Shown here: positions 34,724-43,374 of the stretch, piece after piece
Layout of the letters: every line of letters starts with the position of its first letter
Position numbering within the stretch: position 1 is the first letter of the stretch
Origin: Actinomycetes bacterium
GTDB taxonomy: Bacteria > Actinomycetota > Acidimicrobiia > Acidimicrobiales > Ilumatobacteraceae
NCBI GenBank assembly: GCA_021414085.1
Contig: JAIOPC010000016.1
Location: 1 to 59,645 of the forward strand
Direction of reading: 5' to 3'
DNA length: 59,645 bases
The notes under the pieces: generated by a model
The model's database searches: none
Told to the model about the DNA's origin: nothing
The model's input: only the letters and a program-made list of their open reading frames with translations
Position numbers and translations under genes: made by a program

Positions 34724-35941
34724 GTGGCCACGCTGGTTCACGAACTCGACCTTCCAACTCTCCTGCTCGAAGATGGCAGGGCTGCACAACGCATGTCGGC
34801 AACGTCGGCCTTTCCACGTGACGCCTGGATCGCAAAGAACCTCTTCGGCTTTGCCGTTTGGCACTACGACGATGTGACGAGCATTCTGCGCGACAAGCGC
34901 TGGCACAGCGCGACCAGTCGGATTCCCGAGATCATGGGAGTCACCGACCAGCGGTTCCTCGATCGCCAACAGGTCAACATCCTCTCCGCCGAAGGCGACG
35001 TACACACTCGCCTACGGCGCTTGGTCGCTCCCGCGTTCTCGCCGCGTGCTGCCGAGAAACTGCGACCGTTCATGCGCCAGGTCGTCAACGATCTTGTCGA
35101 CAAGGTCTCCGCTGCCGGCGCCGCCGACATCGCCGTCGACATCTGCGAGCCGTACCCGATTCCGATCATCTGCGAATTGCTCGGCGCGCCAAAGAGTGAC
35201 TGGCAACTGTTCAGCCGTTGGGCAAACGACATTCTCGAGGTCTTCTCGCTCGACATGAACAACAAGATCGATCTCATCCTGCGCACGCAGGACGAACTAG
35301 ATGCTTACACGCGAGCGATGATTGCCGAACGCCGCGACCAGCCCGCCGACGATCTGCTGACCGCGTTGATTGCTGCCGAAGAAGCTGGCGACAAGCTGAC
35401 GACCGACGAACTGGTGATGATGGTGAACGCGGTCATCATCGGCGGCACTGATACAACCCGCAATCAGCTTGGTTGCGCTGTTGGCCTGTTCGCCGAACAC
35501 CCAGAACAATGGAAGTTGCTCGCCGAGCAGCCAGAGTTGGCGCCGCACGCCGTCGAGGAAGCGATGCGCTACTTCGGCGCGGTGCGCGGCACTGTGCGAT
35601 TCGCGAGTGTCGACATCGAGTTTCGCGACGTTCTGTTCCCGGCTGGCACGTTCGTATCTGTGGGTTTGGCGGAAGCCAATCGCGACCCCGGGGTGTTCAC
35701 CGATCCCACCGTGCTCGACATCACCGCACACAAGAGCAACCAACCGCAGCTGACGTTCGGCAGCGGAATCCACTACTGCCTCGGGCAAGCACTGGCCCGC
35801 GCCGAACTGCAGGAGGCGCTGCCACTGTTGGCCCGTCGGATGCCGAATCTGCAACTCGCCGGACCGACTGAGTGGAAGCCCGATGGTGTTGGCATCTTCG
35901 GTCCGTCGCGTATGCCAGTTACGTTCGATCCAGGGAACTAG
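34724..35941 (+). CDS. Cytochrome P450
   Basis: This soluble bacterial-type P450 has 405 residues. The I-helix oxygen-binding motif is IIGGTDTTRNQ, the ExxR motif is in VEEAMRYF, and the heme-ligand loop is FGSGIHYCLGQALARAEL near 350. The substrate is unknown; sequence style is like CYP families that oxidise fatty acids, steroids or terpenes. The GTG start lies five bases after ald. No ferredoxin gene is adjacent, so redox partners are encoded elsewhere. Confidence 0.93.
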   Translation: MATLVHELDLPTLLLEDGRAAQRMSATSAFPRDAWIAKNLFGFAVWHYDDVTSILRDKRWHSATSRIPEIMGVTDQRFLDRQQVNILSAEGDVHTRLRRLVAPAFSPRAAEKLRPFMRQVVNDLVDKVSAAGAADIAVDICEPYPIPIICELLGAPKSDWQLFSRWANDILEVFSLDMNNKIDLILRTQDELDAYTRAMIAERRDQPADDLLTALIAAEEAGDKLTTDELVMMVNAVIIGGTDTTRNQLGCAVGLFAEHPEQWKLLAEQPELAPHAVEEAMRYFGAVRGTVRFASVDIEFRDVLFPAGTFVSVGLAEANRDPGVFTDPTVLDITAHKSNQPQLTFGSGIHYCLGQALARAELQEALPLLARRMPNLQLAGPTEWKPDGVGIFGPSRMPVTFDPGN

Positions 35942-35952
35942 GAAGTCAGACC

Positions 35953-36993
35953 ATGAAGCGCGAGCTGCAACTCGGGTACAACACGGGCTACTGGGGCAAG
36001 GGTCCGCCCGCCGGCGCCCTCGAAGCAATCCAAGAAGCTGAGCGGCTCGGCTTTACGTCGGTGTGGACGGCCGAGGCGTATGGCAGCGATGCGTTGACAC
36101 CACTCGCTTGGTGGGGCGCTCACACCGAGCGCATTCGGCTCGGTACCGCGATCATGCAGATGGGCGCCCGCACGCCCGCTACCGCCGCGATGGCAGCGAT
36201 GACGATGGATCACTTGTCGGGTGGTCGGTTCATCTTGGGCCTGGGGGCCAGCGGGCCGCAGGTAGTCGAGGGGTGGTACGGCCAGCCGTACAGCAAGCCG
36301 CTGGCACGTACCCGCGAATACGTGCAGATCGTACGCGAGATCGTTCGGCGCGACGGCCCAGTTGACTTCCACGGCGAGTTCTACGACATGCCCCGCAAGG
36401 ACGGCACCGGCCTCGGCAAGCCGCTGAAGAGCACGATCCATCCACTGCGCAAGGAGATCCCGATCTTCTTGGGAGCAGAGGGACCAAAGAACGTTGCGTT
36501 AGCCGCCGAGATCTGCGATGGCTGGTTGCCACTCTTCTTCAGTCCGAAGGAGAACGCGTTCTACCAGAAGTGTCTCGACGAAGGATTCGCCAAGTGCGAC
36601 GACGCGACCAAACGCGAGCGCTTTGAGGTCGCGGCGACTCTGATGATTATTCCGGGCGACGACATCGAGGCGTGCGCCGACTTCGTGCGCCCCTTCCTCG
36701 CGCTGTACGCCGGCGGCATGGGCGCGCGCGGCGCCAACTTCCACTTCGAGGTGTTCGCCCGGATGGGCTACGAAGACGTCGCACTGAAGGTGCAAGAGCT
36801 GTACTTGGCGGGCAAGAAGCAAGAAGCGGCGGCGAGCATTCCGTTGGCGATGGTCGAAGACGTGGCGCTCATCGGTCCGCCCGACAAGATTCGTGACGAA
36901 CTTCCGAAGTGGCGCGAGACGTGCCTGACAACGTTCTTGCTGGGCGGCCCGGCGCAGGTCTTGGAGAACTACGCCGAAATGCTGCGCGGCTGA
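35953..36993 (+). CDS. LLM-class F420-dependent oxidoreductase
   Basis: The 346-residue TIM-barrel protein of the luciferase-like family starts MKRELQLGYNTGYWG. It has EAERLGFTSVWTAEAYGSDA, LGTAIMQMGARTPATAAM, HLSGGRFILGLGASGPQVVEG and the end LLGGPAQVLENYAE. The mycobacterial F420 relatives share these stretches. The Shine-Dalgarno TAGGAAG includes the P450 stop codon, so translation of the two genes is probably linked and they may act on the same substrate. Confidence 0.9.
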   Translation: MKRELQLGYNTGYWGKGPPAGALEAIQEAERLGFTSVWTAEAYGSDALTPLAWWGAHTERIRLGTAIMQMGARTPATAAMAAMTMDHLSGGRFILGLGASGPQVVEGWYGQPYSKPLARTREYVQIVREIVRRDGPVDFHGEFYDMPRKDGTGLGKPLKSTIHPLRKEIPIFLGAEGPKNVALAAEICDGWLPLFFSPKENAFYQKCLDEGFAKCDDATKRERFEVAATLMIIPGDDIEACADFVRPFLALYAGGMGARGANFHFEVFARMGYEDVALKVQELYLAGKKQEAAASIPLAMVEDVALIGPPDKIRDELPKWRETCLTTFLLGGPAQVLENYAEMLRG

Positions 36994-37008
36994 GGCCGAA
37001 GGCGCGAG

Positions 37009-37167
37009 CTAGTCGCAGCAGCTGTCACGCCAGCCGCACGAACCGCACTTGAAGTGCGCGTGCTCGGCGTGGAGCGCACCGTCGCACACTGGGCACGCCG
37101 GATAAGTACCGAACCGTGCGCAACGGTCGCTCGCATTGGTCGCTGAAACGTCAACATCTGCCCCCAT
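37009..37167 (-). CDS. Small zinc-ribbon protein
   Basis: The 52-residue protein has two zinc knuckles, CPVCDGAL and CGSCGW, and ends WRDSCCD. It is almost nothing but a metal-binding ribbon, and no partner domain is visible. ATG 37167 is chosen over 37254 because the upstream residues overlap the start of the divergent MFS gene and lack any motif. Function is unknown; small single-ribbon proteins often bind RNA or other proteins. Confidence 0.65.
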   Translation of the reverse strand: MGADVDVSATNASDRCARFGTYPACPVCDGALHAEHAHFKCGSCGWRDSCCD

Positions 37168-37252
37168 GTGCCCAGTGTGACACCGCTCAACAAGACGATG
37201 ACGGATGCCAGCGCGTAATCTGATGCCTTCAGCGAGGACGAATTCGGCCAGC

Positions 37253-38602
37253 ATGGCGACGACACCGAGGACTACAACTAGCCCCCTAGAGAGCGACAGC
37301 CCGGCCCACGGCCACGAACCGGGCAGCGCCCGAGCCGCACTCGCCTATCCCAGCTTCCGCCGCATGTGGACTGCGTCGTTCGCTTCCAACATCGGAAGTT
37401 GGATGCAGAACGTGGTATTGCCCGTCTACATCCTCGATCGCACCGGCAGCACCACGCTGGTTGGTCTCGTCGCTTTTGCGCAGCTCGGGCCACTGCTGTT
37501 TCTCTCCATCCCGGCTGGCGTGATCGCCGATCGCTTTGATCGGCGCCGGTGGTTGATGGCGATGCAGTTGGTGCAACTCGCGTTCTCGGCGCTGCTCGCC
37601 CCCTTGGTCGCACACAACGCTCCGCTGTGGGCGATCTTCGCCGTGGCCTTCGGCGTCGGGGCTGGCAACGCATTGAACTCACCCGCATGGTCGGCGATGC
37701 TGCCGACACTGGTGAGCCCTAAAGACTTGCCGGGGTCAGTGTCGTTGAACTCGGCGATGATCAACGGCTCGCGTGTCGTCGGCCCGATCTTGGTCGTGCT
37801 ACTGCGTTCGGTCGGCGCATCAATCGCAGAGATCTTCATCATCAACGCGGTTACATACCTGTTCGTCGTATTCGCACTGCTGCGCACAAGAGTGCCGACG
37901 CGCGCTAACACCCAGCCGCCCGCCCAAGGGTGGCGCCTCTTGACCTCCGGATTGGACATCGCCCGGCGCAACAAGGTCATTGGCCGACTGCTGCTCACGC
38001 TGTTCACGTTCTCGCTTGTTTCGCTGCCATACATCGGGTTCTTCGCCGCCGTTGCGCGCGAGAACTTCAACGTCGAGCGCGGCTCCACCTCCTATGAGTG
38101 GCTGTACGCCACGTGGGGTTTCGGCGCCTGCATGGGAGGACTTGCGATCGGCACCGTGTTCGTGCGTCAGGACAAACGCCGACTCATCCGCCACGGCTTT
38201 GTGGCATTCGCGGTCACGCTCACCGCGTTCGCACTTGCGCGCACGATGTGGCAAGCATTGATCGCCGGCGCGTTTCTCGGCTTCGCCTACTTCGGCACGA
38301 CCACATCAATGGCCACCGTGCTGCAGACTCGCTTGTCGCATCACGAGCGAGGACGGGTCATGGCCCTCTGGTTCATGGCCTTCGGCGGCACTGTGCCGCT
38401 CGGCAACCTGTTGTTTGCGCCGCTGTTCGACACGGTCGGCGCCCGCTGGCTGCTCATTGCTGGTGCCGCGTGGGCGCTACTGCTTTCGCGTTGGTGCAAC
38501 ATCGAGCATCTCGACGCGTCAGCGCACAAGGTCAGCGACAAGGCGCTCGAGACCGACCACGCGGCTAGCTTTGACGAGCACGGCTATTCCGCTGGCGAGT
38601 GA
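37253..38602 (+). CDS. MFS transporter, EntS-like
   Basis: The 449-residue protein has about twelve transmembrane segments. It opens with YPSFRRMWTASFASNIGSWMQ and has the MFS loop motif GVIADRFDRRRWL, which is typical of the EntS/MFS-3 exporters; later VMALWFMAFGGTVPLGNLL also fits. Substrates of the group include siderophores and drugs, unknown here. Starts at 37205, 37223 and 37253 are in frame; I give the last because it best matches the family N-terminus. The 3' end overlaps murF by 84 bases on the other strand. Confidence 0.87.
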   Translation: MATTPRTTTSPLESDSPAHGHEPGSARAALAYPSFRRMWTASFASNIGSWMQNVVLPVYILDRTGSTTLVGLVAFAQLGPLLFLSIPAGVIADRFDRRRWLMAMQLVQLAFSALLAPLVAHNAPLWAIFAVAFGVGAGNALNSPAWSAMLPTLVSPKDLPGSVSLNSAMINGSRVVGPILVVLLRSVGASIAEIFIINAVTYLFVVFALLRTRVPTRANTQPPAQGWRLLTSGLDIARRNKVIGRLLLTLFTFSLVSLPYIGFFAAVARENFNVERGSTSYEWLYATWGFGACMGGLAIGTVFVRQDKRRLIRHGFVAFAVTLTAFALARTMWQALIAGAFLGFAYFGTTTSMATVLQTRLSHHERGRVMALWFMAFGGTVPLGNLLFAPLFDTVGARWLLIAGAAWALLLSRWCNIEHLDASAHKVSDKALETDHAASFDEHGYSAGE

Positions 38603-39811
38603 GCCCAACGCCGCGACCGGATCGGATGCCGGCGCGATGCCGTACAGGTCGGTTCCGTAGGCAATCACGTCGAGCCCGAGCGAGTGGGCGTACTGCAGAA
38701 TTGCGCGGTGTTCTTCGGCGGCATTTGGTATCTCGGCCATCAGGCCTAGGACGGCGACGCGGCGATTCGCGGGAAGCTGTGCCAGCGCGTTGAGGGCGGC
38801 ACGCATGCTGGTGGGGTTGGCGTTGTAGGCGTCGTTCAGCACCAGCGCCCCAGATTGGGCGTGAACCACCTCCATGCGCATCGACGACAGGCCAGCGGTC
38901 GCAAGCGCAGCAGCACCGGCCGCCAGGTCGCCACCAACTGCGCCGACGCACGCAAGTGCCGCGGCCGCGTTGAGCGCCATGTGTCGACCAGTCACCCCCA
39001 GTTGAACCTCACACTGACCCCATGGCGAGTCGAGCTCGAAGGAAGCGCGAGCCAGATCGTCGAGATGCAACTCCGTAATGCGCACATCGGCGGCCGCGCT
39101 CTCACCGAACAAGATCACTGACGCCGACGAAACCGAGCGCATCGCCAGCGTGCGTGAGTCATCGGCGTTGAGAATCGCCACTCCGTCGGCCGGCAACGCG
39201 GCGATCAGCTCCGACTTTGCGCGCGCAACGCCGTCGATCCCACCGACACGATCGCCATGTGCTTCTGCAACGAGCGTGACGACTCCGATGGTCGGTTGTG
39301 CGATGCGACAGAGGTCGGCAATCTCTCCGAAGCCGCGCATGCCCATCTCGAGCACAAGTACATCGATGAGTGCCGGGGTGTTCAGAATTGCGGTCGGCAA
39401 GCCCTGTTCGTTGTTGAAGCTGCGCTCGTTCGCCCACGTCGCTTTGCTCGCCGACAACGCGGCCCGCGCGAAGTCTTTCGTCGACGTCTTTCCGACGGAG
39501 CCGGTGATGCCAATCACGGTGCCATCGAAGTCCTGTCGCTGAACAGCGGCAAGCGCCATCAAGGCCCGCACGGTGTCAGGAACCTGGATGGCCGTTCCGC
39601 CGGCCGGCGCACGGTCGGTGAGGTACGCAGCGGCGCCACGCGCCAGCGCGTTGGGAATGAACTCGTGCCCATCGCGGTCGGCGACGATTGGCACGAACAG
39701 TTGGCCGGGTTGCAGCGAGCGAGAGTCAAACGACACTCCCTCGATTTCGACATCGGGCCCGTGCAGCTGCCCGCCGGTAGCGCTTGCAACGTCGACTGCC
39801 CTGAAACGCAT
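38519..39811 (-). CDS. murF: UDP-MurNAc-tripeptide--D-Ala-D-Ala ligase
   Basis: The enzyme adds D-Ala-D-Ala to the peptidoglycan precursor. The 430-residue protein has the N-terminal UDP-binding domain (VDVASATGGQL, SFDSRSLQPGQLFVPI), the ATP loop GITGSVGKTSTKDF, ERSFNNEQGLPTAIL and LEMGMRGFGEIADL. The C-terminal domain contains LNDAYNANPTSMRAAL. It is outside any dcw cluster. It shares a 26-bp divergent promoter with ddl, whose product makes its substrate. Confidence 0.96.
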   Translation of the reverse strand: MRFRAVDVASATGGQLHGPDVEIEGVSFDSRSLQPGQLFVPIVADRDGHEFIPNALARGAAAYLTDRAPAGGTAIQVPDTVRALMALAAVQRQDFDGTVIGITGSVGKTSTKDFARAALSASKATWANERSFNNEQGLPTAILNTPALIDVLVLEMGMRGFGEIADLCRIAQPTIGVVTLVAEAHGDRVGGIDGVARAKSELIAALPADGVAILNADDSRTLAMRSVSSASVILFGESAAADVRITELHLDDLARASFELDSPWGQCEVQLGVTGRHMALNAAAALACVGAVGGDLAAGAAALATAGLSSMRMEVVHAQSGALVLNDAYNANPTSMRAALNALAQLPANRRVAVLGLMAEIPNAAEEHRAILQYAHSLGLDVIAYGTDLYGIAPASDPVAALGSLASGIAVLVKASRVVGLERLVADLVR

Positions 39812-39819
39812 TGGCACAC

Positions 39820-39829
39820 ACGGTACCGT
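39820..39829. promoter_or_regulatory. Palindromic overlapping -10 elements of murF and ddl
   Basis: ACGGTACCGT is a perfect 10-bp palindrome. Read on either strand it contains TACCGT (plus 39824-39829; minus 39825-39820), each ending exactly eight bases before its ATG (39838 and 39811). The whole intergenic region is 26 bp, so both genes would be leaderless and polymerase could serve only one at a time. Confidence 0.55.
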
Positions 39830-39837
39830 CGGCATGC

Positions 39838-40929
39838 ATGACGGACCCGCGCATCAACCTGGTCGTGCTGTTTGGCGGTCAATCGGCCGAGCACGACGTC
39901 AGCTGCACGACAGCTGCACATGTGTTGCGCGCAGCTGATCGGGCGAAGTACCGGATCACTCCAATCGGAATCTCGCGCGATGGAGGCTGGGCGATCGCCT
40001 CCGATACTCAACGGGCGCTTGCCCACGGACCCGACGCACTACCGAGTCGCTTAGCGGCAACCGGCGACGCGATCGAACCATCGGCGGCGCTCACCCTAGT
40101 CACTGGCGAAGTCGAAGAGCAGATCACTGAACCGACTGTCGTGATGCCATTACTGCACGGCCCGCTCGGTGAGGACGGCACCGTGCAAGGAATGCTCGAG
40201 TTGGCGAACCTGCCGTACGTGGGCGCTGGCGTGCTGAGCTCGGCGCTGGCGATGGACAAGGCAATGGCGAAGCAGGTGGCCGCCGTCAACGGCATTCCCC
40301 AGGCGCGCTATGTCGCGTTACGCGCACACGAGATCACCCCCGGCACGCCCGCGGCGCTGGCCGACGAGTTGGGACTACCGCTGTTCGTGAAGCCCGCCAA
40401 CATGGGTTCGTCGGTTGGCGTGACCAAGGCCAAGACGATCGAAGGCGTGCGCGACGCGATCGACGTCGCGCTTACGTACGACGAGTGGGTGGTCGTCGAG
40501 GAAGCGATCAACGGACGCGAGATCGAGGTCGCCGTACTCGGCAACCTGGAACCGCGCGCCAGCCTGCCAGGCGAGATCGTTCCTGGGGCCGAGTTTTATG
40601 ACTACGCCGACAAGTACGTCGAAGATGGCTCGCAAGCGTTGATTCCTGCGCCGTTGTCCGCTGCCCAAACGAGCGAAGTGCAAGCGCTGGCCGTGAAGAC
40701 CTTCAAGGTGTTGCGGGCCGAAGGCCTGTCACGCGTCGACTTCTTTTTCGAGGAAGACGGCCGCGGCTTTCTGCTGAACGAGATGAACACGATGCCGGGG
40801 TTCACACCGATCTCGATGTACCCCAAGCTGTGGATCGCGAGTGGCGTGAGTTACAGCGACCTGATCGACGAACTGGTGCGCCTGGCCCTCGAGCGCCACG
40901 GTCGCCAGCGCCGCAACACCGCTCGCTGA
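39838..40929 (+). CDS. ddl: D-alanine--D-alanine ligase
   Basis: This ATP-grasp enzyme makes the D-Ala-D-Ala dipeptide. The 363-residue protein has VVLFGGQSAEHDVSC at the N-terminus, LHGPLGEDGTVQGMLE, LPLFVKPANMGSSVGV (ATP-binding lysine and loop), VVVEEAINGREIEVAV and the metal-site end GFLLNEMNTMPGFTPISM. The substrate serine loop is present. It is divergent from murF, with the same two-step pathway on both sides of one promoter. Confidence 0.96.
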   Translation: MTDPRINLVVLFGGQSAEHDVSCTTAAHVLRAADRAKYRITPIGISRDGGWAIASDTQRALAHGPDALPSRLAATGDAIEPSAALTLVTGEVEEQITEPTVVMPLLHGPLGEDGTVQGMLELANLPYVGAGVLSSALAMDKAMAKQVAAVNGIPQARYVALRAHEITPGTPAALADELGLPLFVKPANMGSSVGVTKAKTIEGVRDAIDVALTYDEWVVVEEAINGREIEVAVLGNLEPRASLPGEIVPGAEFYDYADKYVEDGSQALIPAPLSAAQTSEVQALAVKTFKVLRAEGLSRVDFFFEEDGRGFLLNEMNTMPGFTPISMYPKLWIASGVSYSDLIDELVRLALERHGRQRRNTAR

Positions 40930-40964
40930 CCGAGGCCCTCCGGCGAACGGGTTACGGTAGCGAA

Positions 40965-41726
40965 ATGCCACTGCTAGAGGTTCAAGATGTCACGGTGCGC
41001 TTCGGCGGCATCGTGGCGCTCGACGGTCTGTCGTTCGAGATCGAGGAGGGTCACATCTGTGGCCTGATCGGACCCAATGGTGCCGGCAAGACGACAATGT
41101 TCAACGTCGTCAGCCGCATCTACCAACCCACCCGTGGGTCGGTTCGCTTCCGCGATGAAGAGCTGCTCACTGTGCCGGCGCACGGCATCGCCAAGCTCGG
41201 CATTGCTCGCACCTTTCAGAACTTGGCGCTCTTCCCCTCCATGACGTTGCTCGAAAACGTGATGGTCGGCGCACACTCGCTCGGGCGTATTGGCTTCGGC
41301 CGCGCGATCAGTCGTATCGGCGCCGCGAGCGACAACCGCCGCACCCGCGATCATGCCGGTGACCTGCTGCATCAATTGGGCCTCGGTGCGCTCGCGTTTA
41401 AGGCCGCCGACGGATTGCCCTTTGGAACTCTCAAGCGACTGGAGATCGCGCGTGCGCTCGCGGCCCAACCGAAGTTCCTGCTGCTCGACGAGCCTGCTGC
41501 TGGCTTGCCGCACGGCGAAGTCGATGGCCTTGCCGAAACGATTCGCGGCATTCGCGACCAGTTCGACCTCACGGTCTTGTTGGTCGAGCATCACATGTCG
41601 ATGGTGATGGGCATCAGCGACCGAGTCGTCGTGATGGAATTCGGTCGCAAGATCGCCGACGGAACTCCGGCGGAGATCCAGAACGATGAGCGCGTCATCG
41701 AGGCGTACCTGGGGGCCCCAGCATGA
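40965..41726 (+). CDS. livG: Branched-chain amino-acid ABC ATP-binding protein LivG
   Basis: The 253-residue ATPase has Walker A GPNGAGKTTM and the LivG-type loop IARTFQNLALFPSMTLLENVMVG. Its signature region GTLKRLEIARAL is degenerate compared with the usual LSYGQQRRLEIARAL. Walker B FLLLDEPAAGL and the LLVEHHMSMVM switch are present. TACGGT ends six bases before ATG 40965; the longer frame runs into ddl. It overlaps livF by four bases and heads the operon livG-livF-livH-livM-livK. Confidence 0.93.
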   Translation: MPLLEVQDVTVRFGGIVALDGLSFEIEEGHICGLIGPNGAGKTTMFNVVSRIYQPTRGSVRFRDEELLTVPAHGIAKLGIARTFQNLALFPSMTLLENVMVGAHSLGRIGFGRAISRIGAASDNRRTRDHAGDLLHQLGLGALAFKAADGLPFGTLKRLEIARALAAQPKFLLLDEPAAGLPHGEVDGLAETIRGIRDQFDLTVLLVEHHMSMVMGISDRVVVMEFGRKIADGTPAEIQNDERVIEAYLGAPA

Positions 41727-42448
41727 CCTCCCAAACGACACTATTGAATACGCGGTTCCTGACCGCCGGCTACGGGCCGGTCACGGTCCTGCATGGCATC
41801 GACATTGAGGTCAATGAGGGCGAGATCGTTGTTGTGCTGGGCGCGAACGGTGCTGGCAAGACAACCCTGATGCGCGCGATCAGCGGCACAATCCCGCGGA
41901 CGGGCAACATCGAGTTCGAGGGTCGCAGCATCAAGAAGGACTCCACCGATGCAATCGTGCGCGCTGGCATCGTGCAGGTGCCGCAGGGTCGCGGCACATT
42001 TCCCGAACTATCGGTAGCCGACAACCTTTTGGCTGGCGCCTACGTGCGACGCGATGGAGCGAAAGCGGTCGCCGACGACATCGCGAAGTGGTACTCGGTG
42101 TTCCCTCGACTGCAAGAGCGTTCCACGCAGCGAGCCGGCAGTCTTAGCGGCGGGGAACAGCAAATGCTGGCGATCGCGCGAGCACTGATGAGCCGACCGA
42201 AGCTGTTGCTCTGCGACGAACCGAGCATGGGTCTCGCGCCGCTGATCACGCGGGAATTGTTCAACGTCATTGGCCAACTGAACAAAGAGGAGGGATTGTC
42301 GGTGTTGCTCGTTGAGCAGAACGCCAACCTCGCGATGCACATCGCCTCGCGTGTGTATCTCCTCGAAACAGGCGTCATCGTCGCCAGTGGCTCCGCAGCC
42401 GAACTAAGCGCCGACGACTCGATCAGAAAGGCATACCTGGGGTTCTGA
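41723..42448 (+). CDS. livF: Branched-chain amino-acid ABC ATP-binding protein LivF
   Basis: The 241-residue ATPase has Walker A GANGAGKTTL, GIVQVPQGRGTFPELSVADNL, signature LSGGEQQMLAIARAL, Walker B LLLCDEPSMGLAP and VLLVEQNANLAM, all standard for LivF. The ATG is inside the livG stop (ATGA), and the livF stop overlaps the livH start by one base (TGATG). Confidence 0.95.
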   Translation: MTSQTTLLNTRFLTAGYGPVTVLHGIDIEVNEGEIVVVLGANGAGKTTLMRAISGTIPRTGNIEFEGRSIKKDSTDAIVRAGIVQVPQGRGTFPELSVADNLLAGAYVRRDGAKAVADDIAKWYSVFPRLQERSTQRAGSLSGGEQQMLAIARALMSRPKLLLCDEPSMGLAPLITRELFNVIGQLNKEEGLSVLLVEQNANLAMHIASRVYLLETGVIVASGSAAELSADDSIRKAYLGF

Positions 42449-43374
42449 TGGAACTGTTTCTGCAACGACTAGTAGATGGGCTCAGTGAGGGCAGCGTGTA
42501 TGCCCTGATCGCGCTCGGGATCGTGATCATCTACCGCGGCACCGGCCACCTCAACTTCGCGCAGGGCGAGATGGCGTTGTTCTCGACGTTCGTCGTCTAC
42601 CAATTCGGCGAGTGGGGCATCCCGATCGGCATCGCCGTCATCATGGGCATGGCCGTCGGCTTCACGCTCGGTGCCGTGACAGAAGTCGCGATCGTGCGTC
42701 CGATCAGCAAGAAGTCGCCGTTTGCGGTCTTCATCGTGACGATCGGTCTCTTCCAGTTGCTGAACTGGGTCGACGGGGCAATTTGGGGTGGCCAGCAGTT
42801 GCCAAACACTGGCGTCGGCAGCAAGCAGGTCCGCTTCCCAAGCTTGTTCCCCAACAACCCGACCGACTTCGTGACGATCTTTGGGGCGAACATCAAGATC
42901 CAGTCGCTCGGCGTGATCGCACTGGTGGGCGTCCTGACCGTCGCCCTCTTCGCCATCTTCAACCACACGCGTCTTGGCCTAGCGATGCGGGCCGTCGCCG
43001 CGAACGGCGAGAGCGCCAAACTGGTCGGGATCCGAACGGGCAGGGTGTTGATGGCCAGTTGGGGGCTCGCGGCCGCGATCGGTGCGCTTGGCGGTGTGGT
43101 GTTCGCTGGGATTAGCACCAACGTCAACCTCGGTCTCATGTTCACCGTGTTCATCTACGCCTCGGCGGCAGCGACGCTTGGCGGCTTCGACAGCCCGGGC
43201 GGCGCAGTCGTCGGCGGCCTCAGCATTGGTCTCATCCAGAACATGGCCGCCGGCTATGCGCCAAAGTGGGTGGGCCAGGAGATGAAGGTGGGCGTGGCGT
43301 TCTTGGTGATCCTCGGCGTCTTGTTGTTTCGACCGTCCGGTCTGTTCGGAACCTCACGAGTGGAGCGGGTATGA
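42448..43374 (+). CDS. livH: Branched-chain amino-acid ABC permease LivH
   Basis: The 308-residue membrane protein has about eight segments. It begins LQRLVDGLSEGSVYALIALGIVIIYR with GHLNFAQGEMALF, the characteristic LivH start. The cytoplasmic loop RLGLAMRAVAANGESAKLVGI contacts the ATPase. The segment GGFDSPGGAVVGGLSIGLIQNM is also typical. Confidence 0.95.
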   Translation: MELFLQRLVDGLSEGSVYALIALGIVIIYRGTGHLNFAQGEMALFSTFVVYQFGEWGIPIGIAVIMGMAVGFTLGAVTEVAIVRPISKKSPFAVFIVTIGLFQLLNWVDGAIWGGQQLPNTGVGSKQVRFPSLFPNNPTDFVTIFGANIKIQSLGVIALVGVLTVALFAIFNHTRLGLAMRAVAANGESAKLVGIRTGRVLMASWGLAAAIGALGGVVFAGISTNVNLGLMFTVFIYASAAATLGGFDSPGGAVVGGLSIGLIQNMAAGYAPKWVGQEMKVGVAFLVILGVLLFRPSGLFGTSRVERV

